Source of the DNA: Scenedesmus sp. ARA3 | Lineage: Eukaryota > Chlorophyta > Chlorophyceae > Sphaeropleales > Scenedesmaceae | Assembly: GCA_004335835.1 (NCBI GenBank) | Contig: RWJK01001812.1 | Coordinates: 32,373-96,372 of the forward strand | Direction: 5' to 3' | DNA: 64,000 nt | Part shown: positions 1 through 9,526 of the stretch, piece by piece | Layout of the letters: every line of letters begins with the position of its first letter | Position numbering within the stretch: position 1 is the stretch's first letter | Translations under genes and position numbers: made by a program | The notes under the pieces: generated by a model | The model's input: the letters and a program-made list of their open reading frames with translations, nothing else | Told to the model about the DNA's origin: nothing | Database searches by the model: none

Positions 1-1
1 C

Positions 2-232
2 AAAGTGCCAGATGGTGTGTACAAAGTGTACTGCGAGGTGCAGAGCTGCAGCTGCACACTGGTCAATGAGTCAACAAAAAAGAAGTACGGTGGCGTCAAA
101 CTGGAGTATGCTGCGACTCGTGCAAGCGATGGCGCCTTTGTGGCGGCGTTCTTTGTGAATGGGGAGTTGTACCCGACAGCAAAGGCGTGCGAGAAGTGTG
201 CCGGCCCATACAGCTTCTGCAGGAATTGTTAA
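2..232 (+). CDS. C-terminal end of an unrecognised Cys-rich protein (partial)
   Basis: An open frame runs in from the window edge for 76 codons and stops at a TAA (230-232). The peptide is rich in cysteine, with pairs such as CEVQSCSC, CEKCAG and CRNC, and has alternating polar/hydrophobic stretches, as in a disulfide-bonded extracellular domain. It may be a whole terminal exon or part of one; the 5' part lies outside the window. A TGTAA signal 430 nt downstream gives a plausible 3' UTR. I do not recognise the family. The composition argues for real coding sequence, but a short terminal fragment cannot be proven by eye. Confidence 0.5.
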   Translation, partial: KVPDGVYKVYCEVQSCSCTLVNESTKKKYGGVKLEYAATRASDGAFVAAFFVNGELYPTAKACEKCAGPYSFCRNC

Positions 233-661
233 TTCCTGTTCCGCGATTGATGTCAGCTGCATTGCAAGCATCTGCATGTTGTGTTCATGATTTTGCATTT
301 GGGTTTGACGCTTCACCTACCAGTGGCTGTGCACATAGGCTTGCAAGCAGCAGGGCTGCTAGGCCATCACGCATGCACAACGTGGTGTACGTTCTCTCAC
401 CTTGCTTCAAAATTGCCATCAGCTCACTGCTGCCGCAGTGAACACTTTACTGGTGAGCTGGGCATGTGTATCTTCCATACAACGGATGAAGCACTTACTT
501 GCAATTGCGTGAACGCATGTGCCATGACATATGGCTCAGCCCCTTGATTCAAGGTTGACTGCTGAATGTGCGTATCTGTGTTGAAGTGCATTTCCATCCA
601 CGCCTCAGTGTGCGTGCATACACCATGGCACAGTAGCCGCGCGGTTAGGGTAGAGATTACT

Positions 662-666
662 TGTAA
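662..666 (+). terminator. TGTAA polyadenylation signal, gene 1
   Basis: TGTAA is the usual chlorophyte polyadenylation signal. It is the first good copy after the stop at 232 and would give a 3' UTR of about 450 nt. Confidence 0.4.
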
Positions 667-1688
667 CTGTTGCCGCTTCATTGGGGCGCGGGGCCGATGG
701 CGTTGATGCTATGGCTTGATGGGTAACATGATGATGATGAGTGACTTCGGATAGCAGGGGTGGGGGGCAGGGGGCCTTCCTTGCGAGCCCTGCGTGGTGG
801 TGCTGTGCTCTGTGGTAACACACGTTGTGTGTAAAATGACGAATTTTAGACAAAGCCAGGATGCCGAAGCACGCTGGTGTGTGTTTGGACAGCTGCAGCC
901 AGCTGTGTCGCATCGCCGCAATGTGCGCTGAGCTGCTTGCATTATATGCTTTGGTGCTGAGCAGCGGCTGCACTGCCTGCTGCAGTAACTTCCTTGCGTG
1001 CAGGTTAATCAGCGCGGGTGCTGATTACCAAACAGGTTGTACTAAGTTTAAGGTTGGGACCAAGGTAACACACTAATGCTTCTAAGAAATCTGATGACAT
1101 TATATTTACAGCCTGACAGCCAGTCGCATGCTGGCCAACTAGGCTGGTTATTCTGCGTGGATGCTTGCCACAGCTCTGTGGCGCCTGCATGACAGCTCAT
1201 GTCCCAGCCTGCCAGGCACCCAGTCACTGAGTGGGTGACCTTTAACTGGCCGCGATGTTGCAAATCTTGGGCTGCTGCTGTTGTATGGAACCCTGGTGTA
1301 GGGACAGATGGAAATAGCATCGCTTAAGACCTGCTCAGGGCTGGCAGCTCCTCACAAGACCCGGTTGAGCGTGAGGAGTTGAAGCTGACCTGGCACTGCC
1401 AGGCACAGTGGGCTAGGTCTTGTGGACTGTTAGTCTGGCGGGGGCTCCACCCGTATCTGTGCTGGTCCACAGGCTGAGGCTTGATGTTTTGTTTATACTT
1501 CAGCTTGTCTGTAGGTGCTGAGTTTGCCAGGAGAACACAGGGGCTTCGGCTCCAAATCTGAAGTCATCAAAGTGCACGCAAGGCCCGTCGAGGCTGTCGA
1601 GAACGCTTTTCTGTGACTATTTTAAGCTTAAGCTGCTGTCGGGCAGCCAAGCTTGCAGCAGGGCCTTAGCTGCCCCTTGAAAGCAACC
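667..1688. other. Intergenic region and presumed 5' UTR/promoter of the Serinc gene
   Basis: No frame with coding character was seen. It should contain the Serinc transcription start. No TATA box or other promoter element could be assigned with confidence. Confidence 0.4.
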
Positions 1689-3940
1689 ATGTTCGTGGCT
1701 ACATATCTAGGCTCGTGCGCTGCCAACATGGCAGGGTACTGTGCATGTTGGACATGCACAAACCTTTCGAAGGCCTGCATGAAGCGCAGCGCACGGGTGG
1801 CCTACAGTTTCCTGTTCTTCCTGGCCATCGTCATCTCCTGGATCATGCGGGACTTTGCCAGGCCACTGATAGAGAAGATACCATGTACGTCTGACCGCCG
1901 AGGCAGCTCTCTGCACGGCTGCCTCCTGCTGTAGCTCTCCTGCATCTTGTGCTTGCACCTGGTGCTGCTGGTGCTGCTGCTCAACAGCGCGGCATGCTGG
2001 AGCGACTTGCTTTGTCTACACCCTTTTGCTCACAGCAGTGCTGCAGTGCAAGCAATCAGCAGCTGCACTCCTGCTGCACACTTTGCAACAGCAGCAGCAT
2101 GCAAACCACCGCTGTTACCCTCACAGCCCACTTTCACTCACAGACATACTCTCTACCCTGCTCTGCTATTCTTGCTATGTTTCCTGCAGGGATCATGAGG
2201 GCAGCTACTGGCTTTGAGCCCAGCGACAAGTGGTTTGGGCAGCAGGCAGTGTACCGCATCAGCATGGGGAACTTCCTCTTCTTCGGCTGCATGTCTGCGG
2301 CTCTGCTTGGCGTGAAGTACAAGGGGGAGCGGCGCGGGCAGCTGCTGCAGCACGGCAACTGGGTCATCAAGCTGGTGGTGTGGATCGCCTTCAACGCACT
2401 GCCATTCCTGTTCCCCAATGGGCTGGTGCAGGCGTACGGTGCGTGCGGGCGCGCTCTGGCTCTTGTTTCGCAGCAGCAACAGCAGCAGCAGCGGCAGAGC
2501 GCCGCAACAGTGTTTGGTTTGCATGCAGCTGGTTAAGCAGCGACAGCAGCAACAGCAGCTGGTTGAGCAGGAACTGTGGCAGTGCGGCAGCGGACTGCAG
2601 CAGCAGTGCGCAAAGGACACCAGGCACCAGGCTCAGGACACCGTCAAAAGCTTGCATGTGGAGCAGCGGCAGCATGCCGCCATATGGTCATGCGCTTGCT
2701 AGCAGCAGCAGCAGCAGCAGCATTCACAGAATGAGCAGCATGCTGGTGCCGCATTGCTTGCTCCTTTTGGTGGTGCTGAGCTGTACCTCGTGGCTCTAGA
2801 AACGCCCCTTGTGCTCTGGGTGCACTGCTCACTGTGTGTTCTGCAGCACATCTGAGACCAGCAGCGCTATGTCACCAACATACCCCTTGCTGCTGCTGCT
2901 GCTGCTGCAGGCTGGGCCGCGCGCTTTGGCAGCGGCCTCTTCCTCATCATCCAGATGATCATCCTGCTGGACTTCACGCAGTCCTGGAACGACGCCTGGG
3001 TGGCGCACGGCGAGCAGGACGAGCGCTGGCTGTACGGCCTGCTGGGCCTGACAGTGACATGCTTTGCTGGCGTGCTGGCGATTTCAGGTGAGGCGTGCGG
3101 CTGCAGATCATTCTTTTCAGAGGGTTGCTGCCGTCTCCAGCTGTGCAGTGCGTGTGCAGCTGCGCAGTGCGTGTGGCTTGTGCTGCTAGCTTGACCGGCC
3201 TCTGCTGCGGCTGCTGCCGTACGTGCTGTGCAAGTTGCTGTCGCTTGAATGGGATAGTTTGCTTACTTGCTGTGCACGCTCAGACTCATGTGCTCAACTA
3301 GCTGCGCCCATACGGCGCTTCAAACTTTGCTTTGTCCATGCCACTTACACATAACATCTCCTTCCTTCCTTCCTGCTGCACCCTGCAGGCGTGCTGTTCT
3401 ACTTCTTCAAGCCCGCGGGTGCCGGCTCCTGCTCACTCAACGTCTTCCTCATCACAGCAAGCCTGCTGCTGTGCATCGGCTTCTCCGGCCTATCCCTATT
3501 GCCCATGGCCCGCAACGGCAGCCTCTTCCCAAGCAGCACTACCGCGCTGTACATAATGTACCTGTGCTACAGCGCGCTGCAGAGCGAGCCGAGGGACTAT
3601 GAGTGCAACGGGCTGGGGCACCGGCTGAATGCGGCGAGTGGCAGCACGCTGGTGATTGGCATGCTGGTGACGCTGCTGTCAGTGGTGTACTCGGCGCTGC
3701 GCGCAGGTGCGTGGGTCTGCTAGCTGCCTGATGTTGTGATTGTGTAGGTTGCTGATGGACATGCTAGTGGTGCACTCGGCGTTGCGTGCAGGTGCGCGGT
3801 TGCGACAGCTGTCCGGTTGTTATGTTGTGGTCATACAACCATACGTGCTAGCAGTCGCGGAGCAGCAGGTGTTTGGGTGGATACATTGTCTAGTTGACAA
3901 AGCTCCCCGTGATAGTTGCGGCATCGCTTTGCTGACTGGG

Positions 3941-3976
<36 letters not shown>

Positions 3977-4533
3977 AGGCTCCAACACAAGCTTCTTCAT
4001 GCTTGATGACGAAGATGATGCCAGCAATGACGGCGCCATGGGCACACCGCTGACTGGGTGCTGCTGCTGCTGCTGCTGCTGCCGCTGCAGGCTCCAACAC
4101 AAGCCTCTTCATGCTGGATGACGAAGATGACGCCAGCGATGACGGCGCCATGGGCACTCCCCTGATCGACGCCGAGGCAGTGGCGGGTGCAAATAACACG
4201 CTCGCTGAGTCATCATCAGCACCCGGCCAGGTCAGCGCGAGCCGCGAGGGCACTGCTGCTGCTGCTGCTGCTGCTGCCGACAGGTCAGCGATCGAGGACT
4301 ATGCGCCGATCAGCTACAACTATGCCTTCTTCCATTTGATCTTTGCGCTGGCCAGCATGTATATTGCTATGCTAATGACAGGGTGGGGTGCTGTTGAGCA
4401 GGAGAGGGACCGGCTGGATGTGGGGTGGACGAGTGTGTGGGTGAAGACGGGGGCGGAGTGGGTAACAGGGCTGCTGTACAGCTGGACGCTGATCGCACCT
4501 GCGATGTTCCCTGACAGGGACTTTGGCTTTTAA
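1689..4533 (+). CDS. Serinc/TMS1 family membrane protein (serine incorporator)
   Basis: Five exons join in phase: 1689-1884, 2190-2438, 2911-3087, 3389-3706 and 4091-4533, giving 460 residues. The start ATG sits in AACCATG and opens a Cys-rich N-terminus followed by the first membrane helix (SFLFFLAIVISWIM), as in Serinc proteins. There are about ten hydrophobic segments, a conserved NDAWV stretch around residue 165, and the plant/algal C-terminus ending LIAPAMFPDRDFGF. Exon 5 carries an acidic DDEDDASDDG loop and a short poly-Ala run. Family members sit in endomembranes and the plasma membrane and are proposed to move or scramble lipids and aid serine-lipid synthesis; the function here is by homology only. 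Decayed copies of exon edges lie in intron 4 and after the stop. An upstream duplicate acceptor at 3977-3978 would shift the frame, so 4091 is taken as the real exon 5 start. Confidence 0.93.
3735..3795 (+). repeat. Decayed copy of the 3' edge of Serinc exon 4
   Basis: The sequence resembles the end of exon 4 (TACTCGGCGCTGCGCGCAG|GTGCG) and keeps a usable-looking donor (GCGTTGCGTGCAG|GTGCG). It lies about 85 nt downstream of the true exon end, inside intron 4. Confidence 0.75.
3931..4090 (+). repeat. Tandem copy of the Serinc exon 5 acceptor, (CTG)n run and exon start
   Basis: Two units spaced about 118 nt apart each start GCTGACTGGGTG, run through a (CTG)n tract into CAG|GCTCCAACACAAGC and continue into the exon's acidic-loop codons. 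The upstream unit has 11 CTGs. Splicing to its acceptor at 3979 would read into Cys codons from the second CTG run and stop out of frame. It is therefore a decoy or aberrant acceptor, not an alternative exon. Confidence 0.85.
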
Positions 4534-4554
4534 GGGTTTTAATGCTGGAGTGCT

Positions 4555-4655
4555 TTCGGTGGCGCTGGCTGCGAAGTGGGTGACAGGCCTGCTGTGCAGC
4601 TGGACGCTGATCGCACCTGCGATGTTCCCTGACAGGAACTTTGGCTTTTGATGCT
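4555..4655 (+). repeat. Duplicate of the Serinc C-terminal coding end in the 3' UTR
   Basis: About 80 nt repeat the last codons of the gene (GCTGGACGCTGATCGCACCT and onward) with a few changes, including RDFGF to RNFGF and the stop TAA to TGA. It sits immediately after the real stop, so the duplication process is not confined to introns. Confidence 0.9.
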
Positions 4656-4934
4656 GCTGCTGATGATGATGATGCTGGTGCGTTGGTGCTTCTGATGGGT
4701 CTGGTGGGTTTGATGCTGCTGGGTGGGGTGGATGAGGCTGGAGGGGTGCGTGTGCATTGTCGCAGCAGGGAGTGTGTGGGTGATGATGCCAATTTGTGCA
4801 TGGCTTGGTCGAATGGTGTTAGTGGGTGAGCCAGCTGGTGGGTGTCAGGAGCAGCTGCAGCTGGTGGCGCGCGTGATGACGCACGTATGCATTGGGATAA
4901 ATGAAACCACAGCAGTTGGCGCTGGCGCTGGCAC

Positions 4935-4939
4935 TGTAA
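4935..4939 (+). terminator. TGTAA polyadenylation signal, Serinc gene
   Basis: First TGTAA after the stop at 4533, giving a 3' UTR of about 400 nt. Confidence 0.55.
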
Positions 4940-7659
4940 CATACTGAGGCTGTTGCATCGTGCTGCTGCGATACTAGTGCATGCCTGGGCGCTCTCTTTA
5001 ATACGCACACGGCTGTTGACCAAGCACACTGCTGCCGCAACCATGCTTCTTCACATGCTGGTTCAGCTTTGTGTGTATGTGGGCCTCTAATGCGGTCTTG
5101 TGGTGGCTCATTTTCTATACAGCTGTTTGACATTGGCCAAGTAGTATGTTCCCGGCTATGCACTGCCATGTCCTCAGCGCCTATTACATAGCACGTGCCT
5201 AAACTGCTGCAGGGACTCCAGAATACGATTCTTGCGATCTGGCTGTCTGACGACAGCTGTGTAACATGTAGGCTTGTTGGTTACCAGAAATCTAGTTTCA
5301 AGCAATCATATAGATTCAAGTACTGGCGGTGGTTGCTTACAACATGCAAATGCATTCAGCTCATCAAACTACATCCTTGAGATGCTCTGCAGCAGCCATG
5401 AACACTCACACAGGGACAACTGTACACAACAGCCTGCAGCTGCCAACAGGGCAGAGACAACGGCCCTCACTGCCAATTATAAAATGATAGAGCAGCTGCT
5501 AGTTCTGCCAGAACCCGGGGCTCAGTGCTGCAGTATTCAGTCCTGATCCGTCAGCAGCGGCTGTTGCCAAATCAACACCAGCATGCCACCCGGTGGCAGC
5601 TACTAAACTGGTACGTGTCCTGAAAGCAGGCAGTGAGCTCTGTTATTGACTTCGACACTCTTCCACGCCGTAACAACCCTGGTGTACTACGCCAGCTCAA
5701 CATGCAACTCAACAGTCGACTTTGCAACTGGCAAACCGGCTGCAGACATGCAGCACAACATAGATTGTGTTTGAAGCATGTACCCTGTGCACACTGACCA
5801 CCAGTCGACGGCTTAATCAAAAGCTTCTGCTGCCAGCACACCATGCCATGAGGGCCTCAACCCCTCCGCTCACTTCAGACACACATGCAACACGCCCGCC
5901 ATACTACGGTTGAGCCATGATGAAACAACAGGCAGCAGCAGCAGCCAACAGAAGCTGCAGCTGCTTGCTGTTTGTCAGGTACAGACATCCCTGCAGTGTA
6001 TTCGTCCCTCAAAAGTTGGACAGGTGCTGTTGCATGTGCCAGCTGGCACCTGTTGCTACCCATGCATAGGCTAGCCTGGAGGCATGATCTACTACGAGTG
6101 GTGCAGCCCAACACATAAATCCAACACTGCCCTCCACACTGACACCATGGTGTCATCCGGAAGTGTACGAACAAGAACAAAGCGTGCCGTGCCACACATG
6201 GCGTGCGTGCTTCTGGGGCAGCACCACACCAGAAGCAGTACAAACACATTGCATTGAACCGGACACGGCGATTAGTCAAGCAAACAATCAGCGAAAGCAA
6301 GCATGGCAGTGTGCCCAAACCTTCATTGTGCCCTTGTGAGCTGCATTGAAACAACATTCCAGACAGGCTGGAGCCTGCAACACGACAGAGCTCTACAGGT
6401 GTCTGCTGTATCTATGAACTGACAAGCACTTTCCACACATAAGGTGTGGTGGCTGCCGCATAAACTGAGCTGCAGTCCTGCCAACCCAAACTGACGATCA
6501 GCCTGCGGGGCATGCTACAACAAGAGCAGTGCCTGGGTAGCTAGCTGCTTCAAGGCTGCAGCAATGCAGCTGGCTGCTTTTTTAGTGCCAGTATCCCAAG
6601 TAGCTCCCTTTTAAAAGAGTGGCTCCCAGAGATACGTGCAAGCTGTGGGGCAAAAACAGCCACACAAGTAGCACTGGAGCGCAGCATGCCACAAGGGCAA
6701 CATATTACTGTGCTATGTCCAAGGGCAGTGCATATTGGCTGCACATAGCAAGCGAAAACACAGCTGACACACACAGCCTGATTGTCCGCACCCACAAAGA
6801 GAGTCTGCTACGCTTCAAACGTGACTAGCCATTCACCTATCAGGAATGCACAGCATGTCAGCAAAGGCTCAGCATGCGGAAAGGTATGCCAAGCTTTAGG
6901 GCATAGATACAGCCACCATATTACTACTTGGCGGCAGTAGCACCATCAGTATGCCACCAACTACGCCATGCATAACACCAAGCAACAGCACATAGCAGCA
7001 AAAGGCATTGCGGCACCTGAGCAACCTCACAAGTGCTGCATCGACTCTAGAGCAGTGCTGACCTCACGAAGGCGCAAGCAAAGGAGCGCGGTGCGTATGA
7101 TTAATACCGTGTATCATGGGAGCGCCGCAACGGGCAGCAGCTCAACCAGGATACAGCACAGTGCAGACATCCACACCCTGGCTTTCAGGAGCAATAAATA
7201 CAACTCTAAAACACGCATGCAAGGCAACAACTGGTGACTTCTATCAGGCACAGGCGTCAGCCTTCATGCCTTTGCTGAGCAAGGCAACGCCAGAACAGCT
7301 CTAGATGCATCTACGAGGTAGTAGCCCAACTGTGCTGAGCAACACCAGAAACGACGCATAGCTGCATAAGCCTCGTACCATCATGAACAACCTAAGCAGC
7401 GGCACAGCCATTTGAAGCGGTGCACATTTACTCTTCGCGCAACCTCTAGCAGCATGGTGCATAGTGAAACAATGCAGTGGCAGCGTGGCAAGGGGCAAAG
7501 GTCAAGCAGCCTACAGCAGACGATGCACACACTCATTACAGTCGCACGGGCCTGAAGCACAACACAATCTAACTACAAGCATGCAAGGCAACAACACGTT
7601 TCTCCTAAACAGCCAAACAATGCAAGCAGTACTGGTGTAAGCCAGGCACAGCAACAGCA

Positions 7660-7950
7660 CTGCGTTACTGAGAGGGGCCTAAGAGCCAGTAGGAGCCCCA
7701 CAGAGGGCACTACTAGCGCCCATAGCTAGTATCTATAGTGCATCCGAGCGCAGGGGCTGCAGACACGCCGAAAGCTGCTGTGATTTTCATCATGTAACAC
7801 AGCACCTGTCCCGCTGCATTACTGAGGCAAGCAGAGAGCATGCAGAAGCCCCACAGAGGGCACTACTAGTGCCCATAGGTAGTTTGTAAAGAACACAGGA
7901 CCTGCAGACGCTCCCATAGCTGCTATGCCTTTGGCTCACACAACAAAGCA
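7660..7950. repeat. Imperfect ~153-nt tandem duplication with a hairpin core
   Basis: A 37-nt segment at 7694-7730 recurs with few changes at 7847-7883, and flanking matches (CTGCRTTACTGAG before, CTGCAGAC after) extend the duplication. Inside, GGGCACTA and TAGTGCCC form a hairpin that is perfect in the second copy (7858-7874) and nearly so in the first. Confidence 0.6.
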
Positions 7951-9189
7951 ACTGGCGCACTGCAACATAATGTAGTTTCAAGCCGGGTAGCATTTCAAAA
8001 GGCGCACTCTGCACAACATGCACACCAGTGCAGACGCACATGCTGGCTCAAAGTGACACACAACTATGCTGTGGGGTTATGTGGGCTGCCAAACAGACTA
8101 TTGCTGAGCAAAGTACCAGTATGGCTGCGTGGAAAGGAGAACATTGGGTTGCATGTGGCTGCAAGACCGCCACACAAAGCGCTGAGGGGTGCAGAAAGAA
8201 GCCTTCTTTCTTCTGAGAAGACAAGCTGTGTGCTGGAACAGCCAATTCACCCCAAATGCATGAGAACGGCCTTGCCAAAATTCTGCTGTACAACGCGTAG
8301 CTGTGCACACAGCAACTGGCATGAGCATGCGTCGATGTGCATTGGGTTGCTTCCGCATGTAGCAGGCATTATGCACGGGTGGCGTCTGCCGAGTGATTGA
8401 AACAGCAACACAACAGTAGATGCTGCAGCATGTACACGCGCGCTGACTTTAAGTGCGCATGCTCAGCACAACTTCTCAAGGTAGCACATGCAGCAGCAGC
8501 AGCAGCAGCAGCAGCATGTATTTAGATTGGTTCTGCACAGCCATTGAGCAGGGTGCTGCCAGTACCTAACAAAGGCTGTAAGCCTGATATGCAGTTTCCT
8601 ACCAAACAAACAGCAAGAGTTGAAAGGGATGTTCCTCTTCATCAGCAGCAATGACAACAACACCAGCAGCAGCCAGCCCGCCGAGCATGATGCATCCAAC
8701 AGCTGGACAAAAGCTGGCAACCCCACTAACTACGATCAGCAACTGAACCACCAGCATTTAACCAGTACACGACACAGATCGTGTACTACGCTGTGCAAGC
8801 GGTGATGTCAAGGCTGCTGCCAGAAGTCTATGCTGCTGACAGCACATGCCTCTCTACCATGCAGCGGACCATAGCATGGCTTAACACAGCACAGAATGTG
8901 CTACCCAGCCATGATGACACCTCCAGTCAGGCAGCGTGGGCTGCACAGCACCACTCGCCTTTGCAGCTGCACACACCACGGCATACCACAGCACAGACTG
9001 TGCTATGCGGGTTTTACGCCTCAACGCCAACACCATCTTGCAAGCAGCAGCGGCGGCAGCTGGTGATGATGGTGAAGATGGTGGTGGTTGTGGCAACGTT
9101 GTGCCACCAATGCCTGGCGCTGCTGGGATGGCATTCCGAATGTGAGGGCCTCACAGTGCCACCCCTCCCCTGCTCGCCAGCCCACCGCT

Positions 9190-9350
9190 GACCCTTCTCA
9201 CAGTACCACCCAACCCCTCCCCACGCCACAGTACAACCTTCTCACAGTACCACCCCACCCCACCCCTCCCCTCCCAACCCCACCCCACACTGCCACCCCT
9301 CCCTTCTCACAGTACCACTCCTGCCCTCCTCGCCAACCCACCCACTCCTC
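9190..9350. repeat. Pyrimidine-rich tandem repeat (CTTCTCACAGTACCACCC-like)
   Basis: Variants of CCTTCTCACAGTACCACC separated by CCCCTCCC runs recur several times, giving a C/T-rich + strand. It lies just beyond the 3' end of the minus-strand NRPS-like gene and may be part of its 3' UTR. Confidence 0.6.
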
Positions 9351-9421
9351 AACAAACAGAGGGCAGAGACTCCAAGAGCCAGGAAAGTACAGCAAGCCCA
9401 ATGCCAACCTTCTCTGGGCCT

Positions 9422-9526
9422 GCTTCACAGCGTGAACTTCCTGCTGCACAGCGCGAACTTTCTGCTTCACAGCGCGAACTTTCTGCTTCACAGCGCGAAC
9501 TTCCTGCTTCACAGAGCAAACTTGAT
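9422..9526 (-). repeat. Five 21-bp repeats spanning the stop codon of the NRPS-like gene
   Basis: Five units of 21 bp, each reading AAGTTYGCGCTGTGAAGCAG or a close variant in sense. The first in sense supplies the last codons (KFAL) and the stop of the NRPS-like gene. Because 21 is a multiple of three, the same tail and stop recur in frame downstream. Confidence 0.9.

Larger units (their letters stand above)
4940..9421. other. Long region without a recognised gene
   Basis: Many short frames occur on both strands but none shows family motifs, splice-joined exons or sustained codon bias. The stretch holds an imperfect tandem duplication near 7.66-7.95 kb, a (CAG)n run near 8490-8516 and a pyrimidine-rich tandem stretch near 9.19-9.35 kb. 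It should include the 3' UTR of the NRPS-like gene, but I could not place its polyadenylation signal. A non-coding RNA or rapidly evolving gene cannot be excluded. Confidence 0.5.

Noticed and set aside
5875..6357. 160-codon minus-strand frame in the gene-poor region
   Set aside because: Cys-rich random-looking composition, no motif, no matching splice sites, no homologous neighbour; treated as chance.
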